Positions 42,679-51,140 of a stretch of DNA of 64,000 bases are shown here, piece after piece. The translations under genes and the position numbers were made by a program. The stretch's first letter is position 1, and every line of letters begins with the position of its first letter. The notes under the pieces are model-generated. The model saw nothing but the letters and a program-made list of their open reading frames with translations, was not told where the DNA came from and did no database searches. Origin of the DNA: SG8-38 sp041576815 (lineage in GTDB: Bacteria; Myxococcota_A; Polyangia; Polyangiales; Houyiibacteriaceae); contig JBFGKE010000003.1 in the NCBI GenBank assembly GCA_041576815.1, positions 104,991-168,990 on the forward strand. The letters are read 5' to 3'.

Positions 42679-43011
42679 CCTCGTGGTGTGACCACGCACC
42701 AAGTGTCATGTCATGAGGCCGACGCGCCGATGCTCATGACGCCCTCCGATCGAATGCGGGACCGGGACTCTAGCATTCGACAACATACCGAAATCACGAA
42801 GGAAAAGAAGAAAGTACTTCGTTCGGCTCGTTTCTGCTTGACGGGCCCGGGTCGGCGGAGCTACTTCGCAGGCTCCGCCCCAAGTGGTTGTGGTGGCAAG
42901 GAGGCTGCCAGCGCAACACGTTGTGGGGTGATTGTGAATTGCGGGGCTCCTCTTGGGGAATGGCGGTGGATTTCCTGGGGTTGGTGAGGTGCGCCTGGTT
43001 GGAGGTATGCT
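42679..43011 (+). other. Long non-coding leader of nrdJ
   Basis: This 333-base stretch has no convincing gene. It contains a strong hairpin (GGCGGAGC at 42854-42861, ten-base loop, GCTCCGCC at 42872-42879), a TTGACG at about 42839 that could be a promoter -35, and several GGGGTT/GGGGAA runs. Structured leaders upstream of nrdJ are known in other bacteria (the nrdJ RNA motif), but I cannot show that this one matches. No cobalamin riboswitch B12 box is visible. Confidence 0.4.
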
Positions 43012-46000
43012 GTGGCATTAGAAACTAGGGGAATGACGAGCAATTTGGAGATCGAAGGGACTCGAAGGGCCGAAGTCTCACAGAAAACCGGCGGCCTCTC
43101 GATCGAACGAACGCTGACCCAACCCGGTGAGGACCCCCTCGACGCGGTCGAGTACGTGCTCCGGGACAGTCAGATCACCAACTCCGACGGCTCGGTGGTG
43201 TTCGAGCTGAAGGGGGCACAGGTGCCGGAGGGGTGGAGTCAGCTCGCGACCGACATCGCGGTGTCGAAGTATTTCCGCAAAGCCGGAATCGACGGCGACA
43301 AGAACAAAGGCGAGCGGAGCGTTCGGCAGCTCGTCTACCGGGTCGCCCACTCGATTCGGGAGGCCGGTGACCGGTTCGGCGGGTACTTCGCCAGCGACGA
43401 GGCCGCCACCACGTTCGAGGCCGAGCTCGCGCATCTGTTGATCCATCAAAAGGCCGCGTTCAACTCGCCGGTGTGGTTCAACTGCGGCCTCTACCAGCGC
43501 TACGGGATCGAAGGCTCGGGTGGCAACTACGCGTGGGAGCCCGAGCAGGACGTGATTTTCAAGACCGACAACGCGTATGAGCATCCGCAGTGCTCCGCGT
43601 GTTTCATCCAGGCCGTCAATGACGACCTGATGGCGATCTACGATCTGATCAAGAACGAGGCGCGGCTCTTCAAGTACGGGTCCGGCACGGGCACCAACTT
43701 TTCGAAGATCCGAGGCAAACAAGAAAAGCTCTCCGGGGGCGGCACCTCGAGTGGCCTCATGAGCTTTCTCGAGGTGCTCGATCGCGCGGCGGGTGCGACG
43801 AAGTCCGGAGGAACGACGCGTCGTGCCGCCAAGATGGTCTGCCTCGACATGGACCACCCCGAGATCGTCGACTTCATCGAGTGGAAGGTTCGGGAAGAGA
43901 AGAAGGCGCAGGCCTTGATTCAGGCAGGCTACGAGTCCGACTTCAATGGCGACGCCTATCACACGGTCTCGGGGCAGAACTCCAACAACTCGGTGCGCGT
44001 CACCGACGAGTTCATGAAGGCGGTCGAGGCCGACGGCGAGTGGAAGACCACGTTTCGGACGACGGGGGAGGTCTGTGAGACGCACCGCGCGCGCGATGTG
44101 TGGCGTAAGATCGCGCAGGCCGCGTGGGGCTGCGCCGACCCGGGCGTGCAGTACGACACGACGATCAACGACTGGCACACCTGCCCGAACACGGATCGAA
44201 TCAACGCGTCGAACCCCTGCTCCGAGTACATGTTCCTCGACAACTCGGCCTGCAATCTAGCGTCGATCAACCTGTCCAAGTTCCTGGACGAAGATGGCCG
44301 CTTCGACATCGACGGATATCGGCAGGCGATCCGAGTGTTGATCACCGCGATGGACATCATCGTCGATTACGCGAGCTACCCGACCCGGGGAATCGCCAAG
44401 AACAGCCACAACTACAGGCCCCTCGGCCTCGGTTACGCAAACCTCGGGACCTTGCTGATGCAGCTCGGCATCTCCTATGACAGCGACGAGGGCCGAACGA
44501 TTTGTGCGGCACTCACCTCGATTCTCTGCGGACACGCGTACGCGACGTCCGCCGAGCTTGCGGCGAGCAAGGGGCCGTTTGCGGGCTTCCAGCGCAACCG
44601 GCAGCCGATGCTTCGCGTCATGGGCAAGCATCGTGAGGCCGCTTACCGAATCAACGAGGCCGGTGGCCCGGGGATGACCGACGAAGAGCCGACAGCGTGC
44701 CCGCCCGCGCTGATCGAAGCGGCGCGTCAGGACTGGGACCTGGCCTGCAAGCTTGGCGAGATGTACGGCTATCGCAACTCGCAAACGACCGTGTTGGCGC
44801 CTACGGGGACGATCGGTCTCTTGATGGACTGCGACACGACGGGCATCGAGCCCGACTTCGCGCTCGTGAAGTTCAAGAAGCTCGCCGGGGGCGGCTACTT
44901 CAAGATCGTCAACCAGAGCGTTCCCAAGGCTCTCCAACGGCTCGGGTACACCGACGCGCAGATCGCAGACATCGTGTCCTACGTGACGGGCACCAGCACG
45001 TTCACCGGTGCGCCGCACTGCGGCCGAAAGGCCCTGCTCGAAAACGGCCTGACGGAGCGTGAGATCGAAAAGGCCGAGGAAGCGCTCCGCGGCGTGTTCG
45101 ACGTCGGCTTCGCGCTGGCGCCTTGGGTCATCGGGACCGAAGCCTATGAAAGGCTCGGCATCGACGCCGAGACCTACAACAAACCCGGCTTCCACCTGCT
45201 CCGGTTCTGGGGACACAGCGACAAAGAGATCGGCGAGATCAACGACGTCGTGATCGGCCGCATGACGGTCGAGGGGGCGCCACACCTTCGGGCTGAGCAC
45301 CTACCGGTGTTCGACTGCGCCAATCGGTGCGGGAAGATCGGGGAGCGGTTCCTGAAACCGATGTCGCACGTGCACATGATGGCCGCGGCTCAATCGTTCC
45401 TCTCGGGTGCCATCTCGAAGACGGTCAACCTGCCTCAGGAGTCGAGCGTCGAGGACGTCGAAGAAATCTACAAGGAGGGGTGGAAGCTCGGCCTCAAGGC
45501 GATCGCGCTCTATCGCGACGGCTCGAAGTCCTCGCAGCCGCTCAACACCAAAGATGACTCGAAGAGCGAAGAAACCGAAGATGACGCGGAGGTCAAGGCG
45601 CCGGTTGCGGCGGCGCCTCAGAGCGCACCCGTGCAGGAATGGCTGACGCCGCCGTCCACGCGACGCCACCGGCTTCCAAAGAAGCGAAAAGGGTTCACGC
45701 AGGAGGCGAGAATCGGTGGGCACAAAGTGTTCCTCCGTACCGGAGAATACGAGGACGGTTCGCTCGGCGAGATCTTCATCGACATGCACAAAGAGGGCGC
45801 CGCATTCCGCTCGCTCATGAACTGCTTCGCGATCAGTGTCTCGATGGGCCTCCAGCACGGGGTTCCGCTCGACGCATACGTCCGGCAGTTCACCTTCACT
45901 CGCTTCGAGCCGCAGGGCATCGTCGAGGGTCATCCGAACATCAAGTTCTCCACGTCGATCATCGACTACGTGTTCCGCGTGCTCGGCGTCGAGTACCTGA

Positions 46001-46308
46001 AGAAGTACGACTTTGCGCAGGTGCCGCCGAAAGAAGAGCAGGAGGAGCTCCAGAACCCGACCGACGTGGCGGCGGTACAGCGCTTGGAGGGCACGCACGC
46101 ACCAAGCGAGCCCCCACCGGCCATCGAGCCGGCCGAGCAAGTCACGTTCGGCTTCGACGACCAGGGCCAGCAGCCCAATGCTCTCGACCAACAGCTCGGC
46201 GAAATGATGGGCGACGCCCCGATGTGCGATAAATGCGGGCACATCACGGTCCGCAACGGCGCCTGCTACAAGTGCCTAAATTGCGGCAACAGCATGGGCT
46301 GCTCCTAA
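43012..46308 (+). CDS. nrdJ: Vitamin B12-dependent (class II) ribonucleotide reductase
   Basis: A 1098-residue adenosylcobalamin-dependent reductase that makes deoxyribonucleotides with or without oxygen. Key parts are NSPVWFNCGLYQRYG (first cysteine), FKYGSGTGTNFSKIRG, the radical/active-site loop NPCSEYMFLDNSACNLASIN, PTGTIGLLMDCDTTGIEPD and, after an Ala/Glu-rich linker at about 845-880, a second domain. It ends with a zinc ribbon CDKCGH...CYKCLNCGNSMGC, as in NrdJ proteins with a C-terminal metal motif. Start is GTG 43012 with GGAGG six bases before it; ATG 43033 is possible. A REP-like hairpin follows the stop. Confidence 0.95.
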   Translation: MALETRGMTSNLEIEGTRRAEVSQKTGGLSIERTLTQPGEDPLDAVEYVLRDSQITNSDGSVVFELKGAQVPEGWSQLATDIAVSKYFRKAGIDGDKNKGERSVRQLVYRVAHSIREAGDRFGGYFASDEAATTFEAELAHLLIHQKAAFNSPVWFNCGLYQRYGIEGSGGNYAWEPEQDVIFKTDNAYEHPQCSACFIQAVNDDLMAIYDLIKNEARLFKYGSGTGTNFSKIRGKQEKLSGGGTSSGLMSFLEVLDRAAGATKSGGTTRRAAKMVCLDMDHPEIVDFIEWKVREEKKAQALIQAGYESDFNGDAYHTVSGQNSNNSVRVTDEFMKAVEADGEWKTTFRTTGEVCETHRARDVWRKIAQAAWGCADPGVQYDTTINDWHTCPNTDRINASNPCSEYMFLDNSACNLASINLSKFLDEDGRFDIDGYRQAIRVLITAMDIIVDYASYPTRGIAKNSHNYRPLGLGYANLGTLLMQLGISYDSDEGRTICAALTSILCGHAYATSAELAASKGPFAGFQRNRQPMLRVMGKHREAAYRINEAGGPGMTDEEPTACPPALIEAARQDWDLACKLGEMYGYRNSQTTVLAPTGTIGLLMDCDTTGIEPDFALVKFKKLAGGGYFKIVNQSVPKALQRLGYTDAQIADIVSYVTGTSTFTGAPHCGRKALLENGLTEREIEKAEEALRGVFDVGFALAPWVIGTEAYERLGIDAETYNKPGFHLLRFWGHSDKEIGEINDVVIGRMTVEGAPHLRAEHLPVFDCANRCGKIGERFLKPMSHVHMMAAAQSFLSGAISKTVNLPQESSVEDVEEIYKEGWKLGLKAIALYRDGSKSSQPLNTKDDSKSEETEDDAEVKAPVAAAPQSAPVQEWLTPPSTRRHRLPKKRKGFTQEARIGGHKVFLRTGEYEDGSLGEIFIDMHKEGAAFRSLMNCFAISVSMGLQHGVPLDAYVRQFTFTRFEPQGIVEGHPNIKFSTSIIDYVFRVLGVEYLKKYDFAQVPPKEEQEELQNPTDVAAVQRLEGTHAPSEPPPAIEPAEQVTFGFDDQGQQPNALDQQLGEMMGDAPMCDKCGHITVRNGACYKCLNCGNSMGCS

Positions 46309-46313
46309 CGAGG

Positions 46314-46334
46314 AAAAGGAGACAGTCCCCTTTT
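46314..46334 (+). terminator. REP-like hairpin after nrdJ, probable terminator
   Basis: AAAAGGAGAC, one-base loop, then GTCCCCTTTT: a ten-pair stem with one mismatch, five bases after the nrdJ TAA and ending in a T-run. It shares GACAGTCCCCTTTT with the tandem motif at 29073-29113. It may serve as a terminator whatever its origin. Confidence 0.55.
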
Positions 46335-46388
46335 CGCGTCCACGGGGGCTTTGCGGGGGCGAGGGACGGGCCTTACAACTTGGCGGCC

Positions 46389-47216
46389 GTGCGGGTGCCT
46401 TTTTACAAGTACGAAGGCCTAGGGAACGACTTTCTCGTCGTCGAGAAGGGCGCGCTGGCAGACCTGCGGCTGACTTCCGAGCATGCGATTGCGCTTTGCG
46501 ATCGGCATCGTGGGGTCGGGGGGGACGGGGTGATCGTGCTCGATGTCGATGCGCCTTCCATCGCCGTCATCAACTCTGATGGCTCGGTGCCCGAAATGTG
46601 CGGGAACGGGATCCGCTGTGCAGCGTTGCACCTCGCGCGGCTGGCAGGGCAGAGCGCGCTCGAGGTCACGATCGCGACCGCTTCGGGGCCGCACCACTGC
46701 GTCGTGATCGATCGTCCCGGGGCGGAATCCGTCGCCGTTCAGATGGCGCCCCCCTCTCTCGTGCCCTCCGATATCCCGCTTCACGCGACCGAGCCTTGGA
46801 TCGATCATCCGCTCGAGGTCGCGGGGCGCACGGTCCGCCTCACCGGCGTATCCATGGGGAACGCGCACGCAGTGACCTTCGACGAGGTCGGCGATGCGCG
46901 CGTCGAGGTCGGGCCCGCGATTCAACGCGATCCGCATTTTCCGGAAGGCGTCAACGTGAGCTTCGTCTCGGAGCACGACGGCGCGGAGATGCGACTCGAC
47001 GTGTTGGAGCGTGGCGCGGGCTGGACGCAGGCCTGCGGCACGGGCGCCTGCGCAACGGCGGTGGCGGCGGTCGAGACCGGTCGCGCGAGACGAGGCCAGC
47101 AGCTTCGCATCCGGCTTCCCGGCGGCACGCTCATGGTCACCGTCGGTGCACCGGGCGACGCCGTGCTGATGCAGGGGCCGGCACGCTTGGTTTTTCGGGG
47201 CGAGGTCGACGTTTAG
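46389..47216 (+). CDS. dapF: Diaminopimelate epimerase
   Basis: DapF converts LL- to meso-diaminopimelate for lysine and peptidoglycan. The 275-residue protein begins at GTG 46389 (VRVPFYKYEGLGNDFLV). Both active-site cysteines are present: SVPEMCGNGIRCAA and QACGTGACATAVAA. GVSMGNAHAV and the ERGAGWT segment complete the signature. The frame upstream of the GTG is open but has no family similarity. It lies 80 bp after nrdJ. Confidence 0.95.
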   Translation: MRVPFYKYEGLGNDFLVVEKGALADLRLTSEHAIALCDRHRGVGGDGVIVLDVDAPSIAVINSDGSVPEMCGNGIRCAALHLARLAGQSALEVTIATASGPHHCVVIDRPGAESVAVQMAPPSLVPSDIPLHATEPWIDHPLEVAGRTVRLTGVSMGNAHAVTFDEVGDARVEVGPAIQRDPHFPEGVNVSFVSEHDGAEMRLDVLERGAGWTQACGTGACATAVAAVETGRARRGQQLRIRLPGGTLMVTVGAPGDAVLMQGPARLVFRGEVDV

Positions 47217-47257
47217 CCGGTCTTGGCAACATCAGCGTGTTCCGTTAGCTTCCCGCC

Positions 47258-49261
47258 ATGCCCCGTCTCGTGCCTTCCGCCTTCGCGGCGTGCTTGCTCA
47301 TGATTGCGGTTGCCGGCTGCGGAGACGACAGCGGCCCGTCCGCCTCTCGGTGCGCGAATTTCGATCCGCTCCGCCAACCTTTTTGGGGCGACACGCACAT
47401 CCACACCAATCTCTCCCTCGATGCCAATCTTCAGGGCACGAGGACCAGCATGGAGGATGCGTACGCGTTCGCGCGCGGCATGCCCGTCGCCATCCAACCT
47501 TACGAACAAAACGGCGATGCGAGTCGCATGGCGCAGATCGATCGCCCGCTCGACTTCGTGATGCTCAGCGATCACGCCGAGTTCCTCGGAACGATTCGCG
47601 CGTGCATCGACGAGGCGTCGCCGGTGTTCGCAGACCCGCGCTGCGACGACTATCGCGCAGCGCTCGCGTTCGATGCCGACCCGGTCCAGGTCCGGACTCT
47701 CTTCGTCGAGCTCAACGCGTACACCGCCGATGATCCAGAGAACGCGAGGTATCCGAGATTGTGTGGCACCGACGGGGAGGTCTGCATCGAGGCCGGCAAA
47801 AACGTCTGGGCCGAGGTGGTCGACGCGGCCGAGGCGGCCTACGATCGGAGCAGCAGCTGCGAATTCACCACGTTTGCCGGGTACGAGTGGAGCGGCGGTC
47901 CCGGCGCGCGAAACCTGCACCGCAACGTGATGTTCAAAGACGACAACGTCCCCGAGCTCCCCTACAGCTACTTCGACGAGCCCTACGCCGAGAACCTGTG
48001 GGCGCGCCTGCAGCAGGACTGCATCGATGCGAACACGGGGTGTGACGTCCTCACCATTCCGCACAACACCAACCTCTCTCAAGGCGACTATTTCGAGAAC
48101 GCGATGGCCGATGGGCAGCCGTTCACCGCGGAGTACGCCGCGGCTAGAAACGCCTTCGAGCCCGTGTTCGAGCTCTATCAGCACAAAGGCACGTCGGAGT
48201 GCCTTCCCGGCGAGCCCAGCGCCGACGAGCTCTGCGGTTTCGAGATCTTGCCGTTTACGAATCTCGGATCGGCGAACCTCGAAGTGATCACGCCCCCCGA
48301 TCCGCGAGGCTTTCTACGATATGCCTATGGCGAAGGGATGAAGCTCGAAGAATCCCTCGGTACCAACCCGTTTCAGCATGGCATCACCGCGGCGACCGAC
48401 ACCCACATCTCGGCGCCAGGCCTCGTCGCCGAGAACAACTTCAAGGGTCACGGAGGCGCTGGCGCGCCCAACCGCTTTTTGCCGGCGCCCGAGGGCTTTC
48501 CCGACATCGAGTACTTCAGCCCTGGAGGTCTCACGGCTGTGTGGGCCGAAGAGAACAGACGCGGAGCGATCTTCGACGCCATGCGGCGAAAGGAAACGTT
48601 TGGCACGTCGGGCCCGCGAATCGTGGTTCGATTTTTCGGCGGCTACGAGTACCCGAGCGATCTATGCAGCGCCGACGACCTCGCCGCTCGAGGCGATGCG
48701 GGCGGGGTTCCGATGGGCGGCACCCTCGGTGTAGCCCCGGGGGGCGCGACGCCGGTCTTCGTGGTGTCGGCAAAGCAGGACCCCCAGAGCGCACCGCTTC
48801 AGCGTATTCAAATCGTCAAGGGATGGCTCGAAGGCGACCAGGCTCAGGTCACCGTCTACGACGTTGCGGGAGATGCCAACAACGGCGCCACGGTCGACCT
48901 CCAGACATGCGAGCCTCAGGGAGCGGGGGCTGCGGACCTCTGCTCCGTATGGCAGGACCCGGACTTCGATCCCGCTGAGCGTGCCTATTACTATGCCCGC
49001 GTGATCGAGAATCCGACCTGCCGCTGGAGCTCGATCCAGTGCGTCGAGGCCAACTACGACTGCGATGATCCGTCGCGGGAGATCGACCTCGATTGCTGTG
49101 ATCCGGCGTCAGGTCTCAATGTCGCATTCTGCGAGACGGTCGATTGCAGCGATCCCGACGCTCTGCCTCCGGCTGACGCCCGGTGCTGCGTTCCTCGCGT
49201 CGAGCCCGCCATTCAAGAGCGAGCCTGGACCTCGCCAATTTGGTATCGCCCCCCGGGCTAA
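47258..49261 (+). CDS. DUF3604 family lipoprotein, PHP-like metallohydrolase fold
   Basis: A 667-residue exported lipoprotein (signal 1-20, lipobox ending at Cys21). The core has metal-binding segments FWGDTHIHTNLS and VMLSDHAEF, as in PHP-type phosphoesterase folds, GYEWSG, IPHNTNLSQGD and HGITAATDTHIS, typical of DUF3604. The C-terminal third is cysteine-rich (CVEANYDCDDPS, LDCCDPASG). Reaction and substrate of the family are not established. Its TAA overlaps the ATG of the PpiC-like gene. It probably acts in the periplasm or on the outer membrane. Confidence 0.82.
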   Translation: MPRLVPSAFAACLLMIAVAGCGDDSGPSASRCANFDPLRQPFWGDTHIHTNLSLDANLQGTRTSMEDAYAFARGMPVAIQPYEQNGDASRMAQIDRPLDFVMLSDHAEFLGTIRACIDEASPVFADPRCDDYRAALAFDADPVQVRTLFVELNAYTADDPENARYPRLCGTDGEVCIEAGKNVWAEVVDAAEAAYDRSSSCEFTTFAGYEWSGGPGARNLHRNVMFKDDNVPELPYSYFDEPYAENLWARLQQDCIDANTGCDVLTIPHNTNLSQGDYFENAMADGQPFTAEYAAARNAFEPVFELYQHKGTSECLPGEPSADELCGFEILPFTNLGSANLEVITPPDPRGFLRYAYGEGMKLEESLGTNPFQHGITAATDTHISAPGLVAENNFKGHGGAGAPNRFLPAPEGFPDIEYFSPGGLTAVWAEENRRGAIFDAMRRKETFGTSGPRIVVRFFGGYEYPSDLCSADDLAARGDAGGVPMGGTLGVAPGGATPVFVVSAKQDPQSAPLQRIQIVKGWLEGDQAQVTVYDVAGDANNGATVDLQTCEPQGAGAADLCSVWQDPDFDPAERAYYYARVIENPTCRWSSIQCVEANYDCDDPSREIDLDCCDPASGLNVAFCETVDCSDPDALPPADARCCVPRVEPAIQERAWTSPIWYRPPG

Positions 49262-50139
49262 TGTCCCGTTTACTCTTGCACTACTTCTTGATCGGCGGCC
49301 TGCTGTTTGGAGCGAAATCGCTCTTCAAGCCGAGCGCTGGCCAAGGCCCCGCGCTGACGGTATCCGTTCCACGCGACGCCACGGAGGTCGAGGTCGACCG
49401 CCGCATTCGCGAGGCGATCCTGCTCCATGAAGCCCGCCGCTACGGGTGGGACCGCACCGACCCAGTCGTCTTCAGTCATCTCGTGCGCAACATGCGCTTC
49501 ATCGAGCCGGACTCGCCCGACGACGATCTGACTCTCTACGAACGTGCGATCGCCATGAACATGCAGGCGCACGACCCAGTCGTTCGTGCCCGGCTCCTCT
49601 ACCGCGCGAACGAAGCGCTCAGGACCATTCCGGACTCCGACATGCCGACGCGCGACGAGCTCGAGCGCCACCGGCAGGCGCACCCCGAGCGCTTTCGACG
49701 AGAGGCGCGATTCCGCGTCCAACACGTCTTTCTCAGCCGTTCGAAGCGCGGTGCCTCGTTGGGCGCGGACGCGACGGCGATGAGGACGCAGCTCGCAGAG
49801 CTGAGCGACCGTGCGCCGGATGGTGTAGGCGATCCGCTCCCCGGTCTCCGAAGCGAGCAGGTGACCACGCCCTCGAAGCTTTCGGCCGACTACGGTGACG
49901 AGGTCGCAGACGCCGTTTCCGACGGGGTGGCCGGTGTGTGGCGCGGTCCCATTGCCTCCGTCTATGGCCTGCACTTCATCAAAGTCGTCGGCGAAGAGCC
50001 GGCCTATGTCCCACCGCTCGACGTGATTTCGGCGGAGGTCCGGGCCGATCGGCTGCGAGAGCTCCAAAGCGAGCTGGCCGACGCGCGAATGGCAGCGCTG
50101 CGGCGTGCGTACAGGGTGCGCGTGGAGCAGCAGCTGTGA
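49261..50139 (+). CDS. Membrane-anchored parvulin-like peptidyl-prolyl isomerase
   Basis: A 292-residue protein with one N-terminal anchor (about residues 4-20, LLLHYFLIGGLLFGAKS), a helical chaperone-like region (20-150) and a parvulin-type domain (FRVQHVFLSRSKRG to YGLHFIKVVGEEP). The C-terminal helix is charged. It resembles SurA/PpiC-type folding factors for exported proteins. The ATG shares a base with the upstream TAA and its TGA overlaps the next GTG, so the three genes should be co-translated. It may fold one of the neighbours. Confidence 0.78.
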   Translation: MSRLLLHYFLIGGLLFGAKSLFKPSAGQGPALTVSVPRDATEVEVDRRIREAILLHEARRYGWDRTDPVVFSHLVRNMRFIEPDSPDDDLTLYERAIAMNMQAHDPVVRARLLYRANEALRTIPDSDMPTRDELERHRQAHPERFRREARFRVQHVFLSRSKRGASLGADATAMRTQLAELSDRAPDGVGDPLPGLRSEQVTTPSKLSADYGDEVADAVSDGVAGVWRGPIASVYGLHFIKVVGEEPAYVPPLDVISAEVRADRLRELQSELADARMAALRRAYRVRVEQQL

Positions 50140-51140
50140 GCCGGTGGTCCTGGTTCGCCGTCACAGTCGGCGTCTTCGTGGGGACCACCGCGGTGGCCGC
50201 AGCCCATCCGCTCGCGCCGTCGGTGCTGACGTTCGAGCGCGGGGGCGACGAGGTCACGATGCGCTGGCGCGCCCCGCTCAAGCGTCCGATGGGTCAATCG
50301 CTGCGCCCCCGCATCCCCGATCGCTGCCGCGCGCTCGGGCCGGCCGAGCTCCTGAAAACCGAAGACGGGACCGCGATCGTCGAAACCGTGGCACTTCGCT
50401 GCGACCCCCCCGACATGATCGGCGCCGAGATCGAGGTGGACGGTTTCGAAGACTCGACGGTCAACGTGGTCGTTCGGGTCGTCGAGGCGGATGGCGATGT
50501 TCACCATTCGATTCTCGACGCGTCGTCGCCGTCGATCACGATCCGGCCGCACGAGGAGCGATCAAGCTCGTTCTTCGACTACCTCATGCTCGGCGTCGGG
50601 CATTTGGTCACGGGCTGGGATCACCTGACCTTCGTGCTCGGGCTCTTGATCCTGTTCGGCTGGCACCGGCGGCTCGTCGGTGCGGTCACCGCATTCACGA
50701 TCGGTCACAGCGTGACGCTTGCGCTCTCCGTCATGCGAATCGTGACGCTGTCGCAAATGGTGGTCGAAGCCCTCATTGCCGTCACGATCGTCGTTCTCGC
50801 GCTCGAGATTCAATCGGGCGAGAAGGGACCCGTGTGGAGGCATCCATGGACGCTTCCGGGAGCGCTCGGGCTGCTCCACGGCTTGGGCTTCGCAACGGCG
50901 TTCTCCCAGGCGGGCGTGCCCGCGGACGAGATCCCGCTGGCTCTGCTCGGCTTCAACCTAGGCCTCGAAGTCGGACAGCTCGGCGTGATTGCGGTTGCCG
51001 CGCTCAGCTACGCCGCGATTCGTTCCGCGGTTCCCCAGCGATGGAAGGGGAGCCGGGCCATCCCCGCGTACGTCATCGGATCGCTCGCTGCGTTTTGGGT
51101 GATCGAACGAGCCTTCGCGGTCCTCGGATTGGCGATTTAG
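50136..51140 (+). CDS. HupE/UreJ-like membrane protein
   Basis: A 334-residue protein with a signal peptide (to about residue 24, AAAHP), an exported beta domain (25-155) and a C-terminal membrane half of about six to seven helices. That half contains LGVGHLVTGWDHLTFVLGLL, FTIGHSVTLALSV and GLLHGLGFATAFS, histidine-bearing helices of the HupE/UreJ group, which are proposed nickel or cobalt permeases. Start is GTG 50136 overlapping the previous TGA. The exported domain makes it larger than classic HupE. Converges with the next gene by a four-base stop overlap. Confidence 0.8.
   Translation: MSRWSWFAVTVGVFVGTTAVAAAHPLAPSVLTFERGGDEVTMRWRAPLKRPMGQSLRPRIPDRCRALGPAELLKTEDGTAIVETVALRCDPPDMIGAEIEVDGFEDSTVNVVVRVVEADGDVHHSILDASSPSITIRPHEERSSSFFDYLMLGVGHLVTGWDHLTFVLGLLILFGWHRRLVGAVTAFTIGHSVTLALSVMRIVTLSQMVVEALIAVTIVVLALEIQSGEKGPVWRHPWTLPGALGLLHGLGFATAFSQAGVPADEIPLALLGFNLGLEVGQLGVIAVAALSYAAIRSAVPQRWKGSRAIPAYVIGSLAAFWVIERAFAVLGLAI

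Noticed and set aside
42688..42987. A 99-codon frame in the nrdJ leader
   Set aside because: Atypical composition, no domain, no ribosome site, and it spans a strong hairpin; treated as leader sequence.
42601..43011. Cobalamin riboswitch upstream of the B12-dependent nrdJ
   Set aside because: No B12 box or recognisable core was found by eye; a covariance-model search would be decisive.
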